Source: Chimonanthus salicifolius (Eukaryota > Streptophyta > Magnoliopsida > Laurales > Calycanthaceae). From it: 64,000 nt of DNA. Made by a program: the position numbers and the translations under genes. This document shows positions 19,848-31,773 of this stretch, piece after piece; position 1 is the first letter of the stretch; each line of letters opens with the position of its first letter. Where the stretch lies: the NCBI GenBank assembly GCA_013350335.1, contig CM023535.1, forward strand, positions 33,326,991-33,390,990, given 5' to 3'. The notes beneath the pieces are model-generated. The model was given only the letters and a program-made list of their open reading frames with translations. It had not been told where the DNA came from and did no database searches.

Positions 19848-22800
19848 TGTAATAACCCGAATTTTTGATAAATATATATATTGGCATTTATTCATTTTAA
19901 TTTGAAGTTTGATATAATAAAATGCCAAATGGACCAAATTTTGGGACAATGGCCCAAGGATAGCCCAATTGGGCCATGGATTGGATGAAACCCATTTAAT
20001 GGGTCAATGAGATTTAATCGGGTCAACGATGGTCAAGTGGGCCCGATAGCCATGTGGGGCCCAATGGATCAAAACCGGTTCAAATCCTAAGGTAAGTGGA
20101 AAAGGAGGGAACCTAATTGGGCCATGGGCCCAATGGTTACCCAATAAACCTTGAATTGGAATTGATACATGTAATTGGTCAATGGTAAGTAATCGGGTCA
20201 AAGATGGTCAATTTGGGTCAAAGAGCCATGTGGGACCCAATGGGCCAAGGTAACTAAGCTCTAAGATAAATGGGTAAGACAAGAATCAAATTGGGCCATG
20301 GGCCCAATGATGATCCAAAAAAAAAGGGGATACAATTAATAAAATTTAAATCACATAAGTTAGGTGATAAATGGACCAAGGCAACATGGCTAATGGGGCC
20401 CACCTCCACCTCACCCATTGAGGTGGCGTGTGGACCAAGGAGAAAGTGGGACCAACCATCATGGTTGACTTGGTCAACCATGGATAAAATTAAGAAGACT
20501 AAGGTGGATTAAGGTAAATTAAATTGATTAAAATTATTGTAAAATTTCCTAAGTTAAAATCAAGGGAATTAAAATAACATGGCCAAGTGGGGTCCACCTC
20601 CACCTCATCAAGTGAGGTGGCGGGTGGGGTAGGTATAGGTGGGGACCGTCCACCATGGTTGACTTGGTCAACCATGGGTGGATTTATTAGATAGATAATT
20701 TGATGGAATTAAATTGGATAGAAATTAATTAACCTAAGAGAAGACTTAACTTAATTAATTAAGTTGATTAATTAGGGTCAACATAAACAAGTCAAAGAGG
20801 ACATGGGAGCCATACTTGGTGGTTGGGTCTCAACCACCACCACCAAGGTCAAGGGAGCCCATACTTTGGTTGGTGGAGACATGATGGAGGGGTATGGTCC
20901 AAGTAAGACCAAAGATGAGATGGGTTTTCCATCTCATCCCTCTCATTTCACTCTATCTTTCCCTCCCACTCTCAACACCGTCCCATGCATTGGAGAGAAG
21001 AAAAAGAGAAGAAAACTTAGAAGAAGAAGAGAAGAAAAGAGAAGGAGAGAGCAAACCTTGGTCCACCCCTTCAAGATCAAAGGCTAAGATCTTGTTTTCC
21101 ATCATCTTCCCCTCTTCCCCTCTCTCTAAACCTAACACTATCTTAGCCAATCCAAGCATGTCCCACCATTGATCAAGCACATCTAGCCGATCAAAGATCA
21201 AGAAGAAGGAGAAAAGAGGCCAAAGAAGTTGACGGGAGCGACAAAGACCGGAGGAGTCGTCGGATAGTAAGTATGTTCTAAACAAGAAATTTATTATTTA
21301 GGGTTTTTAATTTTAAAATCCATCCTTGCCATATGATGGTGGCCAAATTATTTTAGGCTATGGAATGGATCTAAAATCCATCAAATGGAAGGCAAAGAAA
21401 TGGAAGAGATGGTCTAAGAAAAAAATGAAATGAATGGATTAAGTATGGAAAAGATGGAAGTTTTAATGGATTGAATGGACCTTAGGGTTCGGCCATGTAG
21501 CATGGCCGAACCCCATGGCCAATGTGGGATGAATTTATTAAGATGTTAAGGTTTAAAATTTTGGAGAAGGGCTAATGAGCTTTAGGTTTTTAAATGAGTG
21601 AACATTAGTGATTTATGATTTCAAATTTTTGGAATTCTAAGGTTGTATTAAAGCATGGAGAATATGGAATTTTTAATGAATGGATGGACCATAGGGTTCG
21701 GCCATGTAGCATGGCCGAACCCCATGGTAAATGAGGATGATTTTAATTTGGATTATATTTTAATATTATGCATTTTAATTAGGGTTTTTATAAGAAATAA
21801 AAAGTTGGAGAATGGTTTAGGGTTTCAAGGATTTAAAGGATTAAATGTAGGCAATTGTTGGAAAAAAGTTTTATGATGGAATCCATGGATGATATTTTAG
21901 AATTTTTATAAGATTAGAAGTGTGGAGAATGGTTAATGAAAATTAGTTTCCAAACGATTAAAAATAGGTGTTTTAAAGGATTGTTAAAATGAGAAATCAT
22001 GAGGAAATGTTGGTGGTTTTTAATGGACTTTAAATGTGATTAAAAGACCCAAGTTAAAAATGAGGGAAAGGCATCATGGGTTCGGCCATGGTGTATGGCC
22101 GAACCCATGACCCATGTTTTAGGTCATTCATGGGCTAAGTATGGTTTATATATGTGCTTAAACAAAATGGAAATTAAGTTAAGTTAATGATGGAATTTAA
22201 ATGGATGTTACAAGTATGATATGTGATGTTTAAATGGAATAAAGATGGTGATTGAAATGGATGATTTAAGTTTCATTGGAGGTATGTTTAATGGATAATT
22301 GAAACCAAGAAGGATGGGGAAAGAAACATCATGGGTTCGGCCATGATGTATGGTCGAACCCATGACCCAAATTTTGATCAACTTTAGGCTAAGGTTAATG
22401 AATGTATCAATGCCTAGGAGGTTGTTTTAAAAAGGGCCAAAATGAATGAAGATTTGTGATTTTTGAAATGGATTATTTTTGGGACAAAATATGAGTCTTT
22501 GAAAATGGCACCAATAAAAGTGAACCATGAACCCATGACCCCTTTGGGAGCCATATTATGGGCTAAGTATGGAATTATTTATGGGATTAAATATTTACAA
22601 ATTTTATTAAACTAGATGGCTGATTTTATGATGTTATGTCATGATTAAGAAATTATAAATGGGTCCAAGTTTATGGGTCAAATATGGACTTAAATATGCA
22701 TGGATAAAAGGGGTAACTTAACCATGGAAGAGGAGTGGCAAAACCGTAATTTGTGACCACATTGAAGGACCATGGGTTCGACCATGATACATGGCCGAAC

Positions 22801-24222
22801 CCTATGTGAGTTGGACATGAAAATGGATATATTATGAATGAATAAATGAAGCGGATAGTTGCTGCGTTTTAGGCTCGCAAATCGGAATTTTAAATTTGGC
22901 CAAAATTGGATTTATGTATGAGTCCAAAACCAATGGATAATGGGCTAAGTTAGGGACTTAATCATGGATGATGTATGGACTAATTCGGTAAATGTAATAA
23001 GGTATCGAGCATCGCAAACGGTACGCGATCAGCGACCGGATTATCGAACGGGAAGCGTAACGGAACGCGACACGGTATTCGGTAGGATTCCTACCTTTTT
23101 GTAAGCGATGGATATGTGATGGTGTTTTAAATTATTTTGACTTGGCTTATTATGGATTTATGATTATAATTTATGATTTATGGGACTTGCACTATGATGG
23201 GTTTTAACTTATGAATTACATGATAGTATCATGGATTATATTTTAATATTATGCAGCATATGACTATGTATGGTATATCGAATATGGTCTATCTATATAC
23301 TACATGGCATAATGTACCTACATCTCATGCATGGCATGGGCAGAAAAAAATAAACAAACCGGAGTCCATGCTCCGTCGGGGCGACCGAGAATCAGACATG
23401 GGGATTGCCTGAGAGCGATAACCGGAGTCCATGCTCCGTCGGGGCGACCGAGAATCAGACATGGGGATAGCCTGAGGGCTATAACCGGAGTCCATGCTCC
23501 GTCGGGGCGACCGAAAAGCAAACATGGGGAACATGATATTGTATGATCATACGGATAATGGGTGGGACACATGACATAAGCACCCATGACATAGCATTCA
23601 TCACATACTTATTTTGTTGTATTTTATGTTATCGGTATATGTGTATCACTAATCCATGTGTAGCCCTACTCGGAGTCCTACTGGGCGCGTTGACTAACGC
23701 CCTACTTCTACCCTAGCTGATGACGCAGGAGAGGCAGGAAGCGGTGGACATACCGGAGGCCAAGCTTAGGAGCTTGGAAAGTGCAGTCCTAGTTTATATT
23801 ATGTTTACATTTTGGAGATGTAATTTTAAAGTAACTTAGCTTGTCGGGTTGTATAAATTTAAGTTTCTTGCGATGGTTTTGGACGTTACTTATGGACGAT
23901 ACATTTTGTGATATAATCATGAACATAGGGGCATTTTGGTAAATTCAATGTTGTATCTTCCCTTCTATCAAAAAAACCGGTAGGATAGACTCCATTATCA
24001 TGTTCCGCAATAATCATAATCCACGAGCTTACTTCCTACGCATGAACCGTTCTCGTGGACTTAGCTCCGCGTACGCGTGGGGTTGGCCAGTTAAGGGTCG
24101 GGCTTTAGAAGCTCGGACTTAACTCGCGTCGTGGCGTCTGCGCCCTCTCTCACTCTTCTATTTCAAAAAAAAAAATAGACTCTGATTTTTGGAAAACGGG
24201 TGAAAAAGGGCGAGGTGTTACA
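19848..24222 (+). repeat. 3' LTR of element A
   Basis: 4,375 bp, TGTAATAACCC...GTGTTACA. It carries the same modules as the 5' LTR (donor motif at 21267, five dyads, three 63-bp modules). In one 270-bp stretch compared by eye I saw one substitution and one 1-bp indel between the two LTRs, so the insertion is fairly recent but older than C. Confidence 0.95.
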
Positions 24223-24227
24223 AGGAT

Positions 24228-25135
24228 GGGGAAAGGATGTCTCAAGCTTTGGTCTTGAGGGGTGGTCGACCAAGCCTAGCTCTTTCCTCCTTTTTCTTCT
24301 TCTTCTTCTCCTTGGTGTGGGACGGTTTTGGAGAGAGCAAGAGAGGGAGAGAGTGAAAGAGTTAGATGGAAAGAGGTGGAGAAATGAGATGAAACCCATC
24401 TCATTCCCTTGGTTGCTTAAGTTATACTCCATCATTAACTCCTCCCACCAACCAAGCATGGGCTCCCATGCTTAGTGGTGGTGGTTGGGATAAACCACTA
24501 CTAGCCAACGTTTTTGGGCTTTTGAAATGAGGTGGTTTGGTCTTCCAACTTTGACCATTTGACCACCTTTTGATTAGTTTAATTAATTAATTAATTAATT
24601 GGATCATTAAATTAATTAATTCCCATTTAAATCTAATTCCATCTCCTTAAATTCCCTCCATATATCCACCCATGGTTGACCAATCCAACCATGGTGGCCG
24701 GCCCCACTAATCCTTGGTCCACACGCCACCTCACTTGGTGAGGTGGAGGTGGGTCCCATTCGGCCATGTCACCTAGATTTAATAAATTCTAACTTAGGTG
24801 ATTTAAATTTAATTAAATCCATTCCTCTTATTGGATCACCATTGGGCCCATGGCCCAATTAAATTCCCTCCTATCCATTTACCTTAGAGCTTAAATCCTT
24901 TTGGCCCATTGGGTCCCAAATGGATATTGGGCCCAATTTGACCATCCTTGGCCCAATTAACTATCATTGACCATTTAAATGAGTTTCATCCAACCCATGG
25001 TCCATTGGACCATACTTGGGTCTTTGCCCCAAATTTTGATCCACTTAATATCTATTCCATCAAAATTCCCAATTTCCATCATTAAAATAAATAATAGCCA
25101 CATATATATTAATTTAAAAATTCCGGGCTATTACA
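24228..25135 (-). repeat. Minus-strand LTR (A-like), part 2 of 2
   Basis: U3 end of the LTR that starts at 8479 and was split by A. On the minus strand it begins TGTAATAGCCC at 25135. It contains antisense CCACCTCA / TGAGGTGG, GGTTGAC and ATTGGGCC-type hairpins, and (AATT)n near 24580-24602. A minus-strand frame at 24163-24459 is CT-rich and not recognisable as a gene. Confidence 0.7.
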
Positions 25136-25970
25136 TTACCACTCCACTCACTTGAGATCAAAGTCCCATTAACTTCCATTCAACTCATTTAAGTAAACTC
25201 ACCTCTTTAATTCAACTCATTTAACTCACTTAAAATCAACTCAATACTTGATTCCATTTCCAACTTAATTCAGCCCCAATTAATTAAGCTTGAACTCACT
25301 TGATGGTCAACCAAGTCAACCATGACCCAATGGGTCCCAATTGGGCATTTTGACCCAATTGACAATTTTGACCCAATTAAATAAATCTCACCGATTTAAT
25401 TCAATTGAACAATATCTACCATCTGTTGGGTCTTAATTGGGCAATTGACCCAACACCTTACCCATCTAAGGTCCATATCCATTAATTCACAAATTAAATA
25501 AGCAATTTCCATAAACATTTATAACATGAAAATCCGAACCCAATTAACTTAAGTCTACCCATTTATTTAAAATCAGCTCATAAAAGAGCCATTGGGTCCC
25601 AAATTGGCAATTGGCCCATTTTAGTACATTTACCAATTGTTTTCAAACCAAACCCTAATCATCAATTCATCCTGACCCATTGGGTCCCAATTGGGCATTT
25701 GACCCAATTAAATTGCACTTATCCGCTTATCTTCATTCAAACTCTATCCATGACCCGTCGGGTCTTAATTGATCTAATTAAATATATTCTAACCGTATCC
25801 ATTATCTATTGGATCCTAATTGGGCCATAGACCCAATTAAATTTATCCTCTACTCAATTACATTCTAAACCCATTTACTTTGACTCATCTTAATAAATTA
25901 ATCACCCTTTAATTTCACTCTTAAGAGGGAATTTCCTTTATTTCCTGGGTTAAGATCTCAGGGTGTTACA
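25136..25970 (-). repeat. Minus-strand LTR U3 fragment, element H
   Basis: Reads on the minus strand from TGTAACACCCTGAGATC at 25970 and shows CCCAATTGGG-type U3 blocks. It is cut at 25136, where another LTR's start abuts it. The internal region of the same element lies to its right. Confidence 0.6.
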
Positions 25971-26203
25971 ATACTAACACCTTTTAGAATTTTCGTCCCG
26001 AAAATTTTCGAGAGGGCTTGGGTTCTACTTATTTCCATTACAATCATCTCGGATAGAACACTCCTATCTTCTATCCATATTTTCAAGTTCGTTCCTTCAT
26101 CGTCATGTCGCTTCCCTACTAGCCATCCCACTATCCATATGGCTTTCAAAACCTGATTGGGATGCACAACCATCATATCAACGGTGTTCGTTGTTTCCCT
26201 CCA
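25971..26203 (-). pseudogene. 3' tail of element H pol, degraded
   Basis: Minus strand, next to the LTR start at 25970. It contains the pre-PPT palindrome (AATTTTCGTCCCGAAAATT near 25988-26006) and a purine run. The translated tail resembles a decayed chromodomain (KRHDDEGTNLK against [13 protein letters not shown] in other copies). It is interrupted at 26204 by another LTR. Confidence 0.45.
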
Positions 26204-26631
26204 TGTAACACCCCTCCTTTTTCACTCACTTTCCGAAAATTAGAGTCTATTTTTTTTTTTTATATAAATGGAAGAGTGAGCGAGAGCGGGTCGTCACGAC
26301 GTGAGTTAAGCCTGAGCTTCCAAAGCCCGACCCTTAACTGGCCAATCATACGTGTGCGTGGACCAAGTCCACTAAAATGGTTCACACGTACTCAAGTTAA
26401 CTTGCGGAATAAAACATATATGCGGAATAACAATAGGATAACAATCCTATTCCAATTTTGATAGCAAAGTAGTCCAACACTTACCATAATTATCATAACT
26501 TAAATATCCAAACATTAACCATCCAATCCATAGCAAATAAACCTACGTTATTACAATTCAGAATGCTAGCTATTCAAAAACATAGTCCATGAATAACTTA
26601 AACAGAATATAACTTAATCATCCAAGCTCCT
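26204..26631 (-). repeat. Minus-strand LTR U5 fragment
   Basis: Antisense LTR end starting TGTAACACCCCTCC at 26204, with the U5 stem-loop (26305-26340). It is truncated at about 26631 in ATCCAAGCTCCTA and joined to plus-strand integrase, sharing TAA at the junction. Confidence 0.7.
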
Positions 26632-26632
26632 A

Positions 26633-27093
26633 AAAGTCTCGCCACGGAAAGGGCACATGAGGTTCGGAAAGAAAGGGAAACTGTCGCCTAGATTTGTGGG
26701 GCCGTTTCCAATACTGAAGAGGGTGGGAGGGGTAGCCTATCAGTTAGCGCTCCCTCCACAGCTGTCATCTCTACATGATGTGTTTCATGTGTCCATGCTT
26801 AGAAAGTACAATCCTGATCCTTCTCATGTGATAAATGTTCAAGACATCGATGTACAAAGCGATGTGACATATGTAGAGAAGCCGGTCAGAGTTATTGAAA
26901 GCGAACAAAGGGTGCTACGGAACCACACCATTCAGTTCGTCAAGGTGGTATGGGAACGACATGGCAGTGAAGAAACCACCTGGGAACCTGAGTCGGAGAT
27001 GAAAACCGCCTATCCGGAGCTCTTCGCATGAGTTGTTTTGGACCCCTACTTCGCTCGAATTTTCGGGACGAAAATTTCAAAAGAGGATTCTAT
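26633..27093 (+). pseudogene. pol: Integrase C-terminus and chromodomain tail of lost element D, plus PPT
   Basis: In-frame codons from KVSPRKGHMRFGKKG at 26633 through the GPF module ([20 protein letters not shown]) and chromodomain-like tail to the stop at 27029-27031. It is followed by the pre-PPT palindrome and purine tract (to 27093), and then an LTR at 27094. It is nearly identical to the same part of element B (differences include NHTIQ for NRAIQ and EPESEM for ELESEM). The 5' part of the element has been deleted. The LTR at 27094 therefore served as D's 3' LTR as well as B's 5' LTR. Confidence 0.85.
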
Positions 27094-30000
27094 TGTAATA
27101 GCCCGAATTTTCGAATCAATATATATTCGGCATTTATTGATTTTAATTTGAATTTTAACATGATGGAATACCAAATGGATCAAAAGTTGGGACAAGGGTC
27201 CAAGAATGGTCCAATGGGCCATGGATTGGATGAAATCCATTTAATGAGTCAATGAGGACCAAGCAGGTCAATGATGGTCAAAGGGGGCCCGATAGCCATG
27301 TGGGGCCCAATGGATCAAAATAATCGGTTCCAATCCTAAAGTAAGTGGGCAAAGAGGGAATCTAATTGGGCCATGGGCCCAATGATTACCCAATAGACCA
27401 TGAATTAGAATTAATTCATTTAATTGGTCAATGGTAAGTAATTGGGTGAAGATAGTCAATTTGGGTCAAAGGGCCATAGGGGACCCAATGGGCCAAAACA
27501 GATAAGCCCTAAGATAAATGGGTAAGACAAGAATATAATTGGGTCATGGACCCAATGGTAATCCAATTAAAATAAATTAAATGGATTAGATAATTATAAA
27601 ATTATCTAAGTTAAGATGTATCAAGATTAAATGGTATGACCAAATGGGGCCCACCTCCACCTCACCCATGGAGGTGGCGTGTGGACTCAAGGATAGTGGG
27701 GCCGACCACCATGGTTGACTTAGTCAACCATGGGTGGATCTTATAGAGGGAAATTAATGGAATTAGATTAGATAGGAATTAATTAACTTAACCTAATAAT
27801 CAAATTAATTAAGTTAATTAATCTAATCCAAGGATTGGTCAAAAGGGAGTCAAAACCACTCCAACAAACACAAACCACTCCTAAGAAACACAAAAATAAA
27901 ACCATGGGCTTGAATGGTGGTTTTATCCCAACCACCACCATTAATGCAATGGTGGTTCGTGGGGGAATTAATGTAGAGCATGACCTAAACTAACCAAAAG
28001 ATGATATCTCATCTCATTTCACTATCTCCATCGTCTCCACTCTCAAGAAACGTCCCATGCACTAAGGAAAAGAAAACAAAACTTGAAGAGAAAACTTAGA
28101 AAGAGAAGAGAAGAAAAGAGAAGAGAAGGCAAGCTTTGGGCCACCAAGACCTTTGAAAATCTCTCCCTCATCTCCATACTCTCTTTATCTCTTAACCTAA
28201 CCCCATTTACCTTAGCCGATCCAAACGTGTCCCACCATTGATCAAGCACATCTAGCCGTTCAAACAAGGAGAGGAAGGGGAAAAGAGGCCAAGGAAGTTG
28301 ACGGGAGCGACAAAGACCGGAGGAGTCGTCGGATAGTAAGTATGTTCTAAACAAGAAATTTATTATTTAGGGTTTTTAATTTTGAAATCCATCCTTGCCA
28401 TATGATGGTGGCCAAATTATTTTAGGCTATGGAATGGACCTAAAATCCATCAAATGGAAGGCAAAGAAATGGAAGAGATGGTCTAAGAAAAAAATGAAAT
28501 GAATGGATTAAATATGGAAAAGATGGAAGTTTTAATGGATTGAATGGACCTTAGGGTTCGGCCATGTAGCATGGCCGAACCCCATGGCCAATGTGGGATG
28601 AATTTATTAAAATGTTAAGGTTTAAAATTTTGGAGAATGACTAATGAGATTTAGGTTTTTAAATGAGTAAACATTAGTGATTTATGATTTCAAATTTTTG
28701 GAATTCTAAGGTTGTATTAAAGCATGGAGAATATAGAATTTTTTTTAATGAATGGATGGACCATAGGGTTCGGCCATGTAGCATGGCCGAATCCCATGGT
28801 AAATGAGGATGATTTTAATTTGGATTATATTTTAATATTATGCATTTTAATTAGGGTCTTTATAAAAAATAAAAAGTTGGAGAATGGTTTAGGGTTCCAA
28901 GGATTTAAAGGGTTAAATGTAGGCAATTTTTGGAAAAAAGTTTTATGATGGAATCCATGGATGATATTTTAGAATTTTTATAAGATTAGAAGTATGGACA
29001 ATGGTTAATGAAAATTAGTTTTCAAATGATTAAAAATGGGTGTTTCTAAAGGATTGTTAAAATGAGAAAATCATGAGGAAATGTTGGTGGTTTTAATGGA
29101 CGTTAAATGTGATTAAAGGACCCAAGTTAAAAATGAGGGAAAGGCATCATGGGTTCGGCCATGGTGTATGGCCGAACCCATGACCCATGTTTTAGGTCAT
29201 TCATGGGCTAAGTATGGTTTATATATGTGCTTAAATGAAATGGAAATTAAGTTAAGTTAATGATGAAATTTAAATGGATGTTACAAGTATGATATGTGAT
29301 GTTAAATGGAATAAAGATAGTGATTGAAATGGATGATTTAAGTTTTGTTGGAGGTATGTTTAAATGGGTAATTGAAATCAAGAAGGATGGGGAAAGAAAC
29401 ATCATGGGTTCTGCCATGATGTATGGCCGAACCCATGACCCAAATTTTGATCAATTTTAGGCTAAGGTTAATGCATGTATCAATGCCTAGGAGGTTGTTT
29501 TAAAGGGCCAAAATGAATGAAGATTTGTGATTTTTGAAATGGACTATTTTTGGGACAAAATATGAGTCTTTGAAAATGGCACCAATAAAAGTGAACCATG
29601 AACCCTATGGTAATATTTTGGGACTTTTATGAATGGAAAACAATGGAGAGAAATGAAAATATTAAATGGATTGGTAAGCATGGTAGGTGTATATGAGATG
29701 AAAAATGGGGTTTTAAATGAATGACTTAAATTCATTTGGTGAAGGTAAAATGAACCAAGAAATTAGGAAATGGACATCATGGGTTCAGCCATGGTGTATG
29801 GCCGAACCCATGACCCCTTTTGGGAGCCATATTATGGGCTAGGTATGGAATTATTTATGGGATTAAATAATTACAAATTTAATTAAACTAGATGACTGAT
29901 TTTATGATGTTATGTCATGATTAAGAAATTATAAATGGGTCCAAGTTTATGGGTCAAATATGGACTTAAATATGCATGGATAAAAGGGGTAACTTAATCA

Positions 30001-31258
30001 TGGATGATGTATGGACTAATTCGGTAAATGTAATAAGGTATCGGGCGTCGCAAACGGTACGCGATCGGCGACCGGATTATCGAACGGGAAGCGTAACGGA
30101 ACGCGACAAGGTATTCGGTAGGATTCTTACCTTTTTGTAAGCGATGGATATGTGATGATGTTTTAAATTATTTTGACTTTGCTTATTATGGATTTATGAT
30201 TATAATTTATGATTTATGGGACTTGCACTATGATGGGTTTTAACTTACGAATTACATGATGGTATCATGGATTATATTTTAATATTATGCATCATATGAC
30301 TATGTATGGTATATCGAATATGGTCTATCTATATACTACATAGCATAATGCACCTACATCTCATGCATGGCATGGGCAGAAAAAAATAAACAAACCGGAG
30401 TCCATGCTCCGTCGGGGCGACCGAGAATCAGTCATGGGGATTACCTGAGGGCTATAACCGGAGTCCATGCTCCGTCGGGGCGACCGAGAATCAGACATGG
30501 GGATAGCCTGAGGGCTATAACCGGAGTCCATGCTCCGTCGGGGCGATCGAGAAGCAAACATAGGGAACAGGATATTGTATGATCATACGGATAATGGGTG
30601 GGACACATGACATAAGCACCCATGACATAGCATTCATCACATACTTATTTTGTTGTATTTTATGTTATCGGTATGTGTGTATCACTAATCCATGTGCTAG
30701 CCCTACTCGGAGTCCTACTGGGCGCGTTGACTAACGCCCTATTTCTACCCTAGCTGATGATGCAGGAGAGGCAGGAAGCGGTGGAAATACCGGAGGCCAA
30801 GCTTAGGAGCTTGGAAAGCGCAATCCTAGTTTATATTATGTTTACATTTTGGAGATGTAATTTTAAAAGTAACTTAGCTTGTCGGGTTGTATAAATTTAC
30901 ATTTCTGCGATGGTTTGGACGTTACTTATGGACGATACATTTTGTGATGTAATCATGAACATAGGGGCATTTTGGTAAATTCAATGTTGTATCTTCCCTT
31001 CTATCTAAAAACCTGCATGATAGACTCTATTATCATGTTCTGCAATGATTATAATCCGCGAGCTTACTTCCTACGCGTGAAACATTCTCGTGGACTTAGT
31101 TCTACGCACGCGTGGGGTTGGCCAGTTAAGGGTCGGGCTTTAGAAGCTCGGACTTAACTCGCGTCGTGGCGTCTGCGCCCTCTCTCACTCTTCTATTTCA
31201 AAAAAAAAAATAGACTCTGATTTTCAGAAAACGGGTGAAAAAAGGGCGGGGCGTTATA
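27094..31258 (+). repeat. 5' LTR of B (also 3' LTR of D)
   Basis: 4,165 bp starting TGTAATAGCCC; the last bases read GTTATA (CA to TA change). From about 28300 on it is close to A's LTR, while the first about 1.1 kb is more diverged. Donor motif at 28336. Dyads near 28552, 28763, 29148, 29403 and 29778. Three 63-bp modules lie at about 30394-30560. It has one dyad block that A lacks (about 29600-29805) and lacks A's fifth dyad block. Confidence 0.92.
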
Positions 31259-31260
31259 GT

Positions 31261-31272
31261 TAGTATCAGAGC
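31261..31272 (+). other. Damaged primer-binding site, element B
   Basis: TAGTATCAGAGC: one G to A change at 31262 compared with the sites in A and C. Confidence 0.85.
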
Positions 31273-31773
31273 GAAATCGAAAGAATGAATCTCTCGAAGT
31301 ATGATTAAGACGGTTGCATGTCTCACTGACAGCTAAGAATCCCAACTGACCGACTCTTCGGAGTCCGCTGCAATGGGGGCCGGGTTAATCTACTTCGATT
31401 GACTCAGACTGAAACATTCAATCTGAGCGCCACATTTAACGTAAGAAAATAATAGTAAGGGAAGTACAATCCTTACCACTTTGATAGATTAATCAAACGT
31501 AGGAAAATTTCCCCCAATTTCACAAAAATGGACAAACATAGCTAGATGGGAAGTTTTCCCCAAACCAAGTATGCTTATTTTGCAACCTTCCCCAAATGAA
31601 AGAAACGATATTCGATACTTAGGAATTTTTCCCCAAGAATGAAGTATACCTAAATCGATAATCCCCCCCCAAAATGAAGAAATAATTGATACTTGGGAAA
31701 ATTGTCCCAAGCTATGAACATGAAAATTTTATGAAAGAACTAAGACAATGGAGATTGTGCAATGACTTAGGAA
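31273..31773 (+). other. Leader of element B
   Basis: Same layout as A's leader: repeated TTCCCCAA-type blocks (near 31510, 31555, 31588, 31630 and 31667), then ACTAAGACAAT and ATGACTTAG just before the gag ATG. Confidence 0.6.

Larger units (their letters stand above)
10576..24222 (+). mobile_element. Element A: complete but decayed Ty3/gypsy chromovirus
   Basis: A 13,647-bp element with TG...CA LTRs (10576-14790 and 19848-24222), perfect 5-bp target duplication AGGAT (10571-10575 and 24223-24227), an intact tRNA-Met primer-binding site and a polypurine tract. Domain order is Gag, protease, RT, RNase H, integrase, chromodomain-like tail, which is the Ty3/gypsy chromovirus order. It cannot be autonomous: gag has four frame-changing indels, the protease motif DSG reads DSR, and integrase is cut by a stop at 19357. 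It sits in an antisense LTR of a related family. Confidence 0.95.
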
